DNA of 64,000 bases from Riptortus pedestris. Lineage: Eukaryota > Arthropoda > Insecta > Hemiptera > Alydidae. The DNA is taken from NCBI GenBank assembly GCA_019009955.1, contig CM032233.1, positions 68,297,001 to 68,361,000 on the forward strand. Direction: 5' to 3'. Positions 47,832 to 58,599 of this stretch are shown here, piece after piece; positions within the stretch are counted from its first letter, which is position 1, and every line of letters begins with the position of its first letter. Below the pieces are notes generated by a model. It searched no databases, was not told the DNA's origin, and was given only the letters and a program-made list of their open reading frames with translations. A program made the translations under genes and the position numbers.

Positions 47832-47933
47832 GGAAAACATCAAGACATGGCTATTCTAAAGGCATTCTTTTATCTCCAAGTGACGGCGGCCTTCTGCGCC
47901 TCCCCTCGCTTCTACAATGAAACAAATATTCAG
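47832..47933 (+). CDS. First coding exon of a predicted secreted protein (signal peptide exon)
   Basis: A pyrimidine-rich acceptor (TTTTCTTTTCTTTGCTTTTAG, AG at 47830-47831) precedes 15 nt of leader. The ATG at 47847 is in good context (GACATGG), and 29 codons follow, ending at the donor CAG|GTAAGC (GT at 47934), phase 0. The peptide starts MAILKAFFYLQVTAAFCA, a typical signal peptide with Lys5 and a hydrophobic core. Cleavage is probable near residues 17-19. Then come SPRFYNETNIQ with an N-glycosylation sequon at Asn24. Codon use and GC content exceed the surroundings. The upstream 5' exon is inferred to be 26136-26200 or 28525-28586. I see no later exon in the remaining 16 kb, so a long second intron is likely. 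The protein family cannot be told from 29 residues. Confidence 0.75.
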
Positions 47934-48159
47934 GTAAGCAAAAAATTTCATTCAATAAAAAACTATTCTTTAATTAAAACAATCTCTGGTTCTCAAAAAG
48001 TTGCTAAGACAATGTACGTGTAAATATGCAAAACAAGTATAGGATACATAACCAAAAATGTTGAAGTAACCAAAGGAGGAAAAAATAAAATTAATGATTT
48101 AATTACTGAATGATAAAGACAAAAATATAGTGGTTCGCGATTTGCATGAAATCCTTAAA

Positions 48160-48380
48160 AAAACGAGTTTGGCAACGATCAAACAACAATTACGACCGCT
48201 AGAGCGTTAACAGACAAGTAAAAATGTATATATTCAAACACACACACTCTCAAATATGTATACTTTTTAATGGACTTCAATTTTGTCATATTTTAGGAAG
48301 AATCGATGAACATTTGAAGAAATATCGCTTTGAATGTTTAACTGAAATAGCAAATATTCCATCGGGGAAATATGCCTTTT
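48160..48380 (+). repeat. HLE 3'-half fragment, diverged
   Basis: CGAGTTTGGCAACGATCAAA, CGACCGCTAGAGCGTTAACA and GACAAGTA are followed by a CA-containing spacer and AATCGATGAACATTTGAAGA. The palindrome is degraded (ATTCCATCGGGGAAATATG). It lies in the intron after the coding exon. Confidence 0.7.
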
Positions 48381-48864
48381 TGCAAATGTCGAAAGATAAT
48401 TTGCCTATTGGTAATTTCTTCCAAAAGAAGCTCTATTACTGATATAGTATACTTATTCCCATTGTCGGCTAACGTCGTCCATTGATTTATTTCGAAACAT
48501 CGTATTTTAATGTTTCAATTTTTTTATTTAAAAGGTGTAAAAATAATGCCTTCTCCTTCAATAAATATATATATTTCAAACATACGTGCATACTGCAACC
48601 CCCAATTAAAAACATAAATATTTCCAGAAAAGCGAAGCATTTCAAGAGTAAAGCTCTTTAAAGTTCTCCCCGATTGTGTTAAATCCATAAAAAATATTTT
48701 TTCTTTAAAAATAAATTAAAGAACTTCGTGCCGGAAGAACGTTATACTCAAGATGAAAGCTATTAAACATTTTCAACTATAAAAGTTCAAAATATTTATC
48801 TTAAAAATCTGTCAAAAATAATTTGTGATCAGGTATGTTTTCATTAAGCTCAAACATGTCAATA
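48381..48864. other. AT-rich presumed intron, nothing recognised
   Basis: No ORF, exon-like or repeat landmark. Confidence 0.4.
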
Positions 48865-49085
48865 AATTTAAGCTGTATGTTATATATTTATAGCGCTATT
48901 AAGATTTTTAATAAACTTAATTTATTATAAATAATTATTAAATTGTTTTTGAAAAATATATTCATTGAGTTTGAGACAATTTTACAGCGAATATATTACA
49001 TAAGTTTGCTATTTAATAATATGTAAAGAAATTAGTAGATATAATATTAGTTAATTTGTTATAGAAAACCAAAAGTATTTGACGT
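48865..49085 (-). repeat. AT-rich dispersed repeat, copy 3, minus
   Basis: The reverse complement carries CGTCAAATACTTTTG, CATATTATTAAATAGC, TATTCGCTGTAAAATT and ATAACATACAGC in the order of copies at 33965 and 45600. It abuts the next HLE directly. Confidence 0.6.
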
Positions 49086-49094
49086 ATTCTGTTT

Positions 49095-49189
49095 TTTAGC
49101 AGATTTCCCTTGAGGGAAATCAGCTATTGAGGTCGTACTCATGACGCGATTTTCGAAATTTTTCTTCAAATGTCCATCAATCGTACCTA

Positions 49190-49247
<58 letters not shown>

Positions 49248-49903
49248 CTGTTACCACTCTAGCGGTCGCAATTATTGTTTAATCGTTACCAAACTCGATA
49301 TTTAGTCGTTTTATGGAAAAAGAAAGATCAAGTTCGTTAACGACTGAAATCGGATCTGGGGGAGGGGGATTTAGAGGTGGAGAATTTTGAAAACTCGAAA
49401 TATTTCCGTTACTATACGTCGGATGGAATAAATATATAGAATCAATCTTATAGAAAATTATATGTACTATAAATCTTATCATACATTGTTTTCTCTATCT
49501 TGAATATTAACCGGGTTATTTGCATTTTTCAGTTTTCAACCTTTAGCAAACCCTCACTTCTGCTCATGCTACATAAACAATACTCGATTATGTAATACAC
49601 CACATCATTTGAAGCTTAAATGCCAAATATTGTTTTCAAGAGACATTTATTATAAGAGATACAAGAAAATATGTTCTGGTGACCCCTCCCCTTTTTAAGT
49701 TTTTTGACTACTTAAATTTGAATGATTGAGATAAAAATTATTCTGATTCATTATAACTTACAGTACGAGATATAGTAAATAGTTGTCTATCAAATTATTA
49801 CGTTATATTCAGATATATTACAGTAATTGTTTTTGTAGAGTTATCTATTGTTAAACTTCACGCGAGAAATCTGCTTAGTTTACGCTGCCCCTCCGTAACA
49901 GGC
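49095..49903 (-). mobile_element. HLE repeat, subfamily A, near full length, minus
   Basis: Starts TTTTAGCAGATTTCCCTTGA. The TA tract (49192-49243) has replaced part of the 3' segment, because GGAGATGACGAAAATGAGG is missing between the ACCTAGG word and the repeat. Continues GTCTGTTACCACTCTAGCGG, GGGGGAGGGGGATTTAGAGG, CCGTTACTATACGTCGGATG and ACCCCTCCCCTTTTT. Ends CGAGAAATCTGCTTAGTTTA and GCCCCTCCGTAACAGGC. Confidence 0.82.
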
Positions 49904-49909
49904 TTTTTT

Positions 49910-50370
49910 TTTTTTGTTTAAGTATTTAATGGAAATGAATACATTTCATTCCATGATATGAAGCTGTTATTAAATAAATTTGGCATATTGATTTTCGAAA
50001 CACAAATCAAATTATTGGTTCAATTACTGATTTCTTCAGATAACCCCATTCTCCTGATTAATTATTATCGTTATGAGTACACTAAGAGTTTCTGACCTCC
50101 AATATTTTATCAAATGTATGTGAAGCATGAATGTGAAAGTCAATGACAAGGCAAACCACTATCTGAGAAGACAAATAGGGAACATGAGCATCATGACCAC
50201 AACAGAAGCCTCTATTGCCCGACGTTCTTGGAAGGCTCTCCTTCAGAAAATTTAACTAAAATTAGCCCCAATAATATCACTGCAACACATGGATTCATAT
50301 ACTTATTAACACAAACAGAATATTAGTCTTAAAAAAGAACTGCGTTGCCTTTAATGAACAGGTTCTAAAG
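49910..50370. other. Unassigned DNA
   Basis: A moderately GC-rich stretch at 50100-50260 (ACATGAGCATCATGACCACA, CGACGTTCTTGGAAGGCTCT) has a short open frame without recognised motif. Confidence 0.35.
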
Positions 50371-50378
50371 AAGAAAAA

Positions 50379-51030
50379 GTCCGTCCCGCAGGGGCTGCGT
50401 AAACTAAGCAGATTTCCCATGTGAAGTTTTACAATAGAGAGATCTGCATACTGGTAACACAATACCACCGTGATTAAATACAAACGGTAATGAGAAATCT
50501 TTCAGTTAATTAAAATAAATTCCCAACTGAAACGGCTTCTGAATTGTAAGAATAATTTATAATTTAATAACTCCAATTTTAGTAGTCCAAGAACTAAAGA
50601 AGGGGGGGGGGTGGATGAACAGAACGTATTTGAATAAATCTCACAAAGTAAAGAAGGTAAGGTAAGGTTAGAAGAAGCTTCCACCTGAGCCGAGTAGTGA
50701 CGGAAATGGCCGACCTAATCCGAACTATACCCGACCACAGACTTCATAAAAATGGAAATATCTCGGTTAATATTCAAGATAGAGAATAAATATATATAAC
50801 AATATGTGTAGTAAATTTAATTTGCAATAAGATTAGTTCTATACAATGTTTCGATCCGATGCATGATAACGGAGATATTTTGAATTTTCAAAAATCCCCG
50901 TCCAAACCCCCCCCTCCCTCTAGTCCGATTTCAGCCATTAACGAACTTGATCTGTCTTTTTACATAAAACGGTTAAATGTCGAGTTTCGTAACGGTCAAA
51001 CAAAAATTGGGACCGCTAGAGCGTTAACAG

Positions 51031-51086
<56 letters not shown>

Positions 51087-51210
51087 TTGAACGGATCTCA
51101 TTTTCGTCATCTCCTGGGTAGGATCGATGGACATTTGAAGAAATTTTTCGAAAATCGCGACATGAGTACGACCTCAATAGCTGATTTCCCTTAAGGGAAA
51201 TCTAGTAAAA
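50379..51210 (+). mobile_element. HLE repeat, subfamily A, near full length
   Basis: Starts GTCCGTCCCGCAGGGGCTGC and ACTAAGCAGATTTCCCATGT. Includes the long 5' half (CAAACGGTAATGAGAAATCT, CCAACTGAAACGGCTTCTGA, CGAGTAGTGACGGAAATGGC), GATCCGATGCATGATAACGG and a C-rich tract. A TA tract lies at 51035-51081. Ends with the intact palindrome and TAGTAAAA. Frames here on both strands are only this repeat. Confidence 0.85.
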
Positions 51211-51339
51211 TGTTGGGTTTAAAAATAAACAAAGAAGACAAGTGGTTTTAACCAAGATTTTCAATCTTTTATACCAAGGTGGTTTATACCTATCAGCCAT
51301 AATATTAAAACTTAATTTGAGATATTTAGTGGTCCTGGG

Positions 51340-52945
51340 GCTCGGAGTGAAAACTCCATTTGTAGGAGAGGGGGTTTAAAGAGGGATAACATTTTAAAAA
51401 ATGCAGATGTCATTAAACAAATGTAAACAACATTTGTGGAAAATTAAATTCGCAACAAGATTTGTTGTAAACATTTTTGGATCTGGCTAATAATAATTGA
51501 TATTTTTTTATTTTACCCCTTTTTGAACTCTCCTTCTTCCTAGTACCACGTAAACAATAAGTATTATTTAACTTCAAATAAAAAGCTTGGTGATGCAATA
51601 TCTTGGCGCACTGCTAACATGAATTGATTAGGAGTGGGAGGTTTACTGAAGGAAGAAAACTGAAAAATAAAAAAATCATTAAGACCCCGGACTGGTACCC
51701 ATCTTGATCGACAATAGCGGTGATGTATAGCCTGAAGAAGGTAGCTGTAGAGCTAGCGAAAATTAGTGCAATAAACCTTGACAAGAAAACCGCTGGAGCA
51801 GAAAGCAGGTTTGGAGAAGGAGAAAAATATCCCAATTAATACTAAATAAAAAGAGTTAAATAAAAAAACCATGGAATTACAACTGTAAAGAATTAAATTT
51901 ACAATAAGAATGGTAACGTAGCGTAACAACTTGAAATAACGGAAATATTTTGAACACCCCCCCCCCCCCCAGGTCCGATTTCAGTCATTAACGAAGTCGA
52001 TCTTTCTTTTTACATAAAACTCTTAAAGATTATCTCATAGATCATTTTTCTATTTGAACAGTTAAAGACCACTTGTTTTTTGTGTTTTCATGACATTTTG
52101 AATTATGCTATTCTACATCCTTGATTCCATTACAAAGGCCAGAACGAAATTCATCCGATAAGTAGAAGTGTGGGTTTTGCAGAGGACTGAAATCAAGAAA
52201 GTACAAATAACATAATGTTTCATGCGAAAAAATGTTTAAAACTAAATTTCTAGAAAATAAATAGTTTAGCAAGATTGTTTTTTTTTGTTTTTTAATCCGA
52301 ATCATAATAACGGAGATATTATGAATAAAAGAATTCTGCCCTCTCTAAACTCCCACTATTCCTTGTCCGATTTCAGTCATTAAAGGCTATGAACTTTAGT
52401 ACTAAATGAAACATTTAAATATCGAGTATCATATAGGTCAAACAAATATTTTCGATATATGTAATAATTAATTGATGACGTCGCTACACAAGGTATTTTC
52501 ATATATCTCATACAATACAATATTTTGTATTCCTGCTTGGAATACGATTTCTCATAATAAATTCGTTTTTTTCTTAAAGTGAAAAAAATCCAAATACCTC
52601 TTTTAATTCTTAAAATAGAGAAACAAAATTTATAGTAACATTTTCATTTGCAGCATTACATTTGCAATTAGATTGACTCTATACACCATTCTGATATGAT
52701 GTATAATAACAGATATTTCGAAATTCTACTCTTAAATATCAAATTGCATTAAACGATTAAATATCGAGGTTAGGTAAAAAAACAAAAAAAATTGCGTCCG
52801 CTAGAAATGACAAGTATATATAAGTATACATAGTTATGAGCGGGCCTTATCTTCTTCATCTTCTCGACGGACGTTTGAAGAAATTTTCGAAAATCGCGCC
52901 ATCTGTACAACCTCAATAGCTGATTTCCTTTAAGGTAACCAGAAG
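51340..52945 (+). repeat. Diverged HLE mosaic, plus
   Basis: Repeated family words: GATTAGGAGTGGGAGGTTTACTGAAGG near 51627, a C run at 51956-51970 followed by AGGTCCGATTTCAGTCATTA, AATCATAATAACGGAGATAT near 52302, and CCTTGTCCGATTTCAGTCAT near 52362. A 3' half occupies about 52760-52945 with a very short microsatellite site (AAGTATATATAAGTATACAT) and a damaged palindrome (GATTTCCTTTAAGGTAACC). Several old copies appear fused. A Penelope-like tail lies inside at 51725-51775. Confidence 0.6.
51725..51775 (+). ncRNA. Penelope-type tail with hammerhead-like fold (weaker candidate)
   Basis: CTGAAGA (51732-51738) fits the CUGANGA core. A stem follows whose inner part is UAGCU/AGCUA around GUAG, then GAAA at 51758-51761. 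The flanking AAUU could form a minimal palindromic stem III. Stem I is poor. It ends near an AATAAA-like word, as Penelope-like elements do. An extra base sits between CUGAAGA and stem II, the same oddity as at 57411. Confidence 0.3.
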
Positions 52946-52949
52946 ATTA

Positions 52950-54140
52950 GAGTACTGATAATGGGTCAGAAGCAATACCGAACTAAATGGATTCTATGAT
53001 GAATCCGATAACATCTATTCAGAGAATTTTTACGAGAAATTGGTCAACATCCACAAAATATTGATCCCATTATTTTACAAAAGTCTTTTTTTCTGTTCTA
53101 TTGCATTTTAATGAACTTTTCTAAGTACGGCTATTTCAAGTAAAGACCTCATGAGTCTTATAGGGTTATTACGACGAGGAAAATATCTTATCTTCTTCAT
53201 TAGTTATATGCACTCACGTGAATGCTTCGTCACGAAACAATGGAACAATTACATTACGATGATGTTAATTGCAGATAAGTTTTGTTATTTGAAATGTATT
53301 GAATATATTTTAGACTAAATTCATTATGTTAGGAAATAGTTGAAAGAACGGTGTTTGAGTTAATTTTTATATTGTTAATCGGAGAATTGTTTCTTACCTA
53401 TAACAGATAATGTTCCAGTAAGGACAATGTTACTTAAAGTCAGAACGAATATTTTTCATATTAATTCATTTTAATCCTTCCACCCTTAATGAATTTATAA
53501 TAGCATTATAGCGTTATCTAAATTTTAAAACTAAATTAATAGAATGATTTTGGAATTCCTGTATACGTCAGAATAATATTCCCAATAACTAAACGAAATT
53601 AACAGCAAAAATATTTTGATAATTATGGTGTTGAAAAATGGAAATTGCGAACTTAATCGTTTAGGGATTTCAAAATTCAAACGTTGGTATTTTTATAGCT
53701 TAATCTAAGACTCTTCAACAAAATGTTTCATCTAATTACACATTATCGTGGTTTCTCAAAATATTTCCACGAACACATTTAGATTTAGGGGTTAGAGCTC
53801 AGTTAGAGCTGTCTCCAAAAGTTAAAAAGATAAACAGCCTGAGACTCAAAATCTTACGGAAAGATCTAAATATAGCTTAAGAAAGAGTAATGTTCTAACA
53901 GTATTTATTACTTGTATTCGTGATATATAAGGATCCTTTATTGCGTCATGATTCATTTCAATAACCTATCTAGAGTTATATTAAATTTCATTTCATCCAG
54001 TCCGCAATCGACCAGAAGAACATTTTCATTCTCACCCTTCTTTATTTCAGTAAAGATTTGACTCCATTTACTGTTGAAGATCATTATCCATATTACAATC
54101 ACCCCTTTACCAATAGGATCTTAGAATGGTATTAGTTATC
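52950..54140. other. AT-rich DNA, nothing recognised
   Basis: No ORF or repeat landmark that I can assign. Confidence 0.45.
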
Positions 54141-54143
54141 CAT

Positions 54144-54762
54144 TTTTAGCAGATTTCAGCTATTGAGGTCGTACTCATGATGCGATTTTCGAAATTTTTC
54201 TTCATATGTCCATCGATCCTACCCAGGAGATGACGAAAATGAGGTCCGTTCAAAACTGTACATATATTTGTCTGTTACCGCTCTAGCGGCCGCAATTTTT
54301 GTCTTATCGTTACCAAACTTAACTTGATATATAATCGCTTTATACAAAAAGAAAGATCAAGTTCGTTAACAGCTGAAATCGCACCAGGGGAGGGGGGGGG
54401 TTTAGAGGGGAAGAATTAAGAATTTTGAAAATTCTTTATATCTCCGTTATTATGCGTCGGATTGAAAAATTCTATAGAACCAATCCTATTGCAAATGTAA
54501 TGTTCTATATATGTTGTTATGTGTATTTTTTCACTATCTTGATTATTAACTGAGATATTTGCATTTTTTAGTTTTCGGTCATCAGTAAAGCCCCACTCCT
54601 ACTCATCTCATATTAACAATATTCTATTATGTTATGAAGCACTTTATTTGAAGCTTAAATACCAAATATTGTTTTCATTAAACATTTAAGTTTTGAGATA
54701 AAAGCCAATACGTGGCCCACGTGGGAAATCTGCTTAGTTAACGCAGCCCCTGCGCGACGGAC
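54144..54762 (-). mobile_element. HLE repeat, subfamily A, complete, minus, with deleted palindrome
   Basis: Begins TTTTTAGCAGATTTCAGCTA: 14 bases that form most of the terminal palindrome are missing, while the rest of the element is well preserved. The microsatellite site is only GTACATATATTTG (no expansion). Continues CCGCTCTAGCGGCCGCAATT, GGGGGGGGGTTTAGAGGGG and CCGTTATTATGCGTCGGATT. Ends CACGTGGGAAATCTGCTTAG and CCCCTGCGCGACGGAC. Confidence 0.85.
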
Positions 54763-54789
54763 TTTCCTTCGTCCTCGAGGTTGTATTGG

Positions 54790-55150
54790 CTGCTAACTCT
54801 CCCACTTAAATAGGCATTAATTACCTCATACCTGTAAACTTTAATGTCATATATGTGCTTATAATCCCCATATTAACGATTCCATCTGTCTGACTTAAAT
54901 TGTAAATCTTGCCCGAATTCAACAACGCTTTCATAGGAGTCTGACCAGTTCTTTGACGCTACATTTTCTCTTAGAGCTGAATGGTATTAAGCTATGGTTA
55001 TCTGTGCAGTGCCTCCCCGGATCTCCATATGTTTCCGTTCTTTTCTCGGGATCTATCCGTTGGCACAACTGACTGATAAACCCAGCCTCATTCAACCGAA
55101 CTATATACTGGTTAAACATACATACAAAATCCTTTCATGTTGAATAAACG
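54790..55150 (-). other. Unassigned 62-codon ORF region
   Basis: The minus-strand frame at 54931-55119 starts MFNQYIVRLNEAGFISQLCQ and has normal composition with several Cys. RLNEAGFISQL faintly recalls the extracellular ligand-binding part of arthropod ionotropic receptors, but no channel segment or splice sites accompany it. Function not assignable. Confidence 0.2.
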
Positions 55151-55274
55151 ATTGATTACCTTATTATTATTATTTTACTTCCCTTTACGAAGTTAAGGAA
55201 GTATTGTAATCGTGGAAATTTTAGGTTTTCAAATTCCAGCGGAATCATCCGTTTTCACCTCCTCCTCCAAACCC

Positions 55275-55376
55275 TAAACCCTGAGTAGGATTGATGCTCA
55301 TTAGAAGATAAGTTTCGAAAATCTCGTCATGAGTACAAACTCAATAGCAGATTTTCCTTAAGGGAAATCTATTAAA
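55275..55376 (+). repeat. HLE 3'-end fragment, plus
   Basis: CCTGAGTAGGATTGATGCTC, TTCGAAAATCTCGTCATGAG and ACAAACTCAATAGC are followed by GATTTTCCTTAAGGGAAATC and TATTAAAA. It is preceded by another short repeat word (TTACTTCCCTTTACGAAGTTAAGG). Confidence 0.65.
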
Positions 55377-55379
55377 AAT

Positions 55380-56065
55380 AAGTTTGGTAATGACGGTATG
55401 GGTACTGAGAGTCAACGGAAACAGATTCTCAATATAATCACTATTTTTCATACTATAAACCTAGTTGGAATGGGCGGCTGTACATGGCATTCAAAACCCA
55501 TCATTCTAGGCGTACACGGTTTGGTATCAACGCAGAGTTCATCAACGTCCTAACACACCCCTGCGTCCACCATTTTAACACGAGTAAAAGTTACTTAGTC
55601 ACTTCATTGACGAAGAGCTCTAATGACGAAGCTATATTTTAAATAAGAAGTTAGTGTCCAAAGAATTGGGATCATCTCTTAGAATCCATAAGATCGGCAA
55701 GTATATATATTTTATTTTTATCTAAATATTTCCCATATCTCCTTGTTTCTCGACAGAAACAGCCGTTTCATTCGTGCTACTCCATTTACTTAGAATTCGT
55801 ATGAACGCATTTTATTCAAATTTTTATGATGACTAAGAACCAAGGTAAAGATATTTAAAATTGAGGAGTGTTGGGAATTAGAATTTACAAGGGATATCAA
55901 TATAACTGAAGAGCCCAGACAAACTAAGATACTTACCCCATAATACTAAACGACATACACTATTTAGAGCTTTAAAAAGCCATTTCAAAATTGTCTAAAA
56001 TTGGAGCGTGAAAGATTTGAATAAAATTTATATAATCTTTTTAGATATAAAAATTCTGACTCTTA
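55380..56065. other. Unassigned DNA
   Basis: Slightly higher GC near 55440-55640, but with no open frame or splice pattern that I can defend. Confidence 0.35.
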
Positions 56066-56071
56066 ATTGTC

Positions 56072-56198
56072 TTTTAGCAGATTTCTCTAAAGGGAAATCA
56101 GCTATTGGTTGTACTCATTGCGCGATTTTCGAAATCGTTTTGTTCAAATATCCATTGATCCTACTCAGGAAACGTCGAAAATAATGTCCGTTCAAAAC

Positions 56199-56235
<37 letters not shown>

Positions 56236-56236
56236 C

Positions 56237-56333
<97 letters not shown>

Positions 56334-56822
56334 GGTAGAGACAAGGAGTTGGGATTTAAAGGGGGGGAGTTCAAAAATTCTAAATATTTCCGTTATCTTG
56401 TTCAAATATTCATGTTCTATACGCCAACACGATATTTCAACCCTTTCATGGAATACTAAAGTTTATATGAGGTAATGGATTAATTAAGATGGAGGGGGTG
56501 GATTTTAATTACAATGAGCCAGATCAAAACTTTTTATATAACCAATTTTGTCGAAATTATAATTTTCTGCAACTATTGTTCTATGCATGTTTGCTCAAAC
56601 TGGAATATTAGTCAAGTTGTTTGTATTTGTTGGATTTTAGCATTTAGCAAATCCCCACATCTGCTCCTCCGAGTTTCACATTAAGTACATCAGTCACTAA
56701 ACATCTCATATCAAGGGAACAATTTAAGTCCTATTTCCATTGGCTTCTTACTATGGTGAGGTGAGATCATCAGTGAGCCATTTCAATCTGTTTAGTTTAC
56801 TCAGCCTCCTACGTGACGGGCG
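56072..56822 (-). mobile_element. HLE repeat, subfamily B-like, minus, with (TA)n(GA)n
   Basis: Starts TTTTAGCAGATTTCTCTAAA. Contains GAAACGTCGAAAATAATGTCC, a TA tract (56200-56250) joined to about 39 GA units (56251-56330), GGGATTTAAAGGGGGGGAG and CCCCACATCTGCTCCTCCGA. Ends AGTTTACTCAGCCTCCTACG followed by TGACGGGC. The region right after the GA array lacks the usual CTCTAGCGG block. Confidence 0.75.
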
Positions 56823-57410
56823 TTTTTCTTCAGTTCTAGGGCTGTAGGTAATACCGCTCTAATGAAAGGACATTTATAAAATTAGACACGTTTCTTTCTA
56901 AGATCTGGGGTGGTTAGGGGGATCTGGGTTTGTTACATCGTCTTCTAGCATTCATCACAGTTCCCAGCTAGAGACCTGGACTGGCGGGGCCCAAGCTTCC
57001 GTAGGTTGGGTCTGGTTCGTTATATTCTTAATATATGTTTTATTTTAATAATTCATTTTTTAATCTTTTATGTGATAAAACGAGATTAAACCACTTTTTT
57101 GTAATTTAATACCTCTATATATTATGTATCTATATATCTATACATTTTGAAATAAATAAATTCGAAAGATGCAAATCGCCTGAATATTCCCTATTCTTTC
57201 CTTATATCTCCAGTTGGAGATGCTCGCAGGTATTTTATTACTTTTTTTTCATTATATTATATTTAAATCTGGTTATATTTTATTGCGTAACAGGCACTTT
57301 TTAAAACTCTTAACTTCGTTTATTTGTTATTTTACTCTCCTCAGGGGAACTCCATTATATATAATTGACTTTGAGTCGGTTGCTGTCTTTCCCAATGAGT
57401 GCATGCAAGT

Positions 57411-57453
57411 AGCTCTGAAGATGGAGACAATAGTCTTCGAAAGCGCTTAGCCC
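57411..57453 (+). ncRNA. Hammerhead-ribozyme-like motif in a Penelope-type tail
   Basis: CTGAAGA (57415-57421, core CUGANGA) is followed by one extra U and then GGAGAC-AAUA-GUCUUC, a clean 6-bp stem II. GAA (57439-57441) is followed by AGCGCU, a palindromic stem III, and U48 as the cleavage-position base. Then AGCC pairs for three bases with the upstream AGCU as stem I. Penelope-like elements are known to carry hammerheads with very short stem III. The following CCTGAAATAAAA resembles a polyadenylated element tail. The extra U and three-pair stem I may weaken activity. Confidence 0.4.
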
Positions 57454-57574
57454 TGAAATAAAAAAATTGTGAAGAATTGGACGTTTTTCTCTCTTTCTCC
57501 AAGTAAACATTCTTCACTTCCAACAAATACTGCCGTGGAACAGTACTATTTTTGTTTAATTGGGTTTTTCAAAA

Positions 57575-57622
57575 CGTCTCGCGGGCCGGAGCAAACCTTT
57601 CCGCGGGCCGGGGGTTGCCCAC
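57575..57622 (-). repeat. hAT-like transposon end fragment
   Basis: The reverse complement reads GTGGGCAACCCCCGGCCCGC then GGAAAGGTTTGCTCCGGCCCGC. This GGGCAACC...CGGCCCGCGG layout is common at the ends of hAT elements. Only one end is present; no transposase or second end is seen. GC content is far above the surroundings. Confidence 0.5.
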
Positions 57623-57724
57623 ATATGCTCTAGGCTATGATAGTATTGCAGAGGCGAATAGTTTTAAGCCACTAATTATCTCATGTTCAGGTTAAATTAA
57701 GACTAGGGGGAAATACAGAATAGA

Positions 57725-57986
57725 TGTTCAGGCGTTATCATCAGCGTCATTTACTAGTACATTGGAAATCTGGTTAGTTTACTCAGCACCTGAGTGATGG
57801 GTGTTTTTCCTTTTGAGCTATTACATACATTATTAATTTATCATATCCAGCGTAAGCTACAATTCTTTCAAGTGCATTGGGCAATTGCTAACAATTAAAT
57901 AGAGATGAGAATGTACCTATTTCGGCAATTGTATGTCAGTCCTACACTGAAAATCTACTTTATTTACGCAGTCACAGCGTCCAGGA
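57725..57986 (-). repeat. Two HLE 5' ends, minus, the second joined head-to-tail to the next copy
   Basis: CATTGGAAATCTGGTTAGTTTACTCAGCACCTGAGTGATGGGTG (57761-57804) is one reversed 5' end. AAAATCTACTTTATTTACGC and AGTCACAGCGTCCAGGAC (57948-57986) is another, and it runs straight into TTTTAGCAGATTTCCC of the element at 57987. Confidence 0.65.
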
Positions 57987-58533
57987 CTTTTAGCAGATTT
58001 CCCTTAAGGGAAATCAGCTATTGAAGTCGTACTCATGACGCGATTTTCGAAAACCTTCTTCAAATATCCATCAATCCTACCCAGGAGATGACAGAAATGA
58101 GGTCCGTTCAAAATTATATATATATTTGTCTGTTAACGCTCTAGCGGTCGCAATTTTTATTTGATCGTTACCAAACTCGATATTTAAGCGTTTTATGTAA
58201 AAATACAGATGAAGTTCGTTAATGACTAAAATTGGACCAGTGGGAGAGGGGGGTGGTTTTAGACGGTAGGAGTTTCGAAAATTTGAAATATCTCCGTTAC
58301 TATACGTCGGATCGAAACATTGCATACAATCAATCTTATTACAAATTAAATTTACTATAAATATTGTTATATACATTTATTCTCTATTTTGAATATTAAC
58401 TGAGATATTTGCATTTTTACTAAATGTGGGCAGATAACGGACGAGAGTGAGTTTCCCACCAAAAGCCGTTGTCTCTTTGGTAAAACTTCACGTAGGAAAT
58501 GGGCTTAGTTTACGCAGCCCCTGCGTGACGGAC
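57987..58533 (-). mobile_element. HLE repeat, subfamily A, short complete copy, minus
   Basis: Starts TTTTAGCAGATTTCCCTTAA. The microsatellite site is only about 12 bp (58115-58126). Continues GTCTGTTAACGCTCTAGCGG, GGGAGAGGGGGGTGGTTTTA, CCGTTACTATACGTCGGATC and AACTGAGATATTTGCATTTT. Ends CACGTAGGAAATGGGCTTAG and CCCCTGCGTGACGGAC. Confidence 0.85.
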
Positions 58534-58599
58534 TTTTATCAAGATGAGAATGCCTATTTATTTACTCGTTTATAAAAATCAATACAAAAAGACACTTTC

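Noticed and set aside
49279..51194. Conserved-looking frames with PPP...SAINELDLSFYIKRLN (49279-49482, 50859-51194, 58077-58376)
   Set aside because: The shared peptide words come from the repeated HLE DNA itself. The frames are interrupted differently in each copy and run into the TA microsatellite.
54931..55119. Ionotropic-receptor fragment (RLNEAGFISQL)
   Set aside because: A single short similarity without channel or membrane motifs and without splice sites. Kept only as an unassigned ORF.
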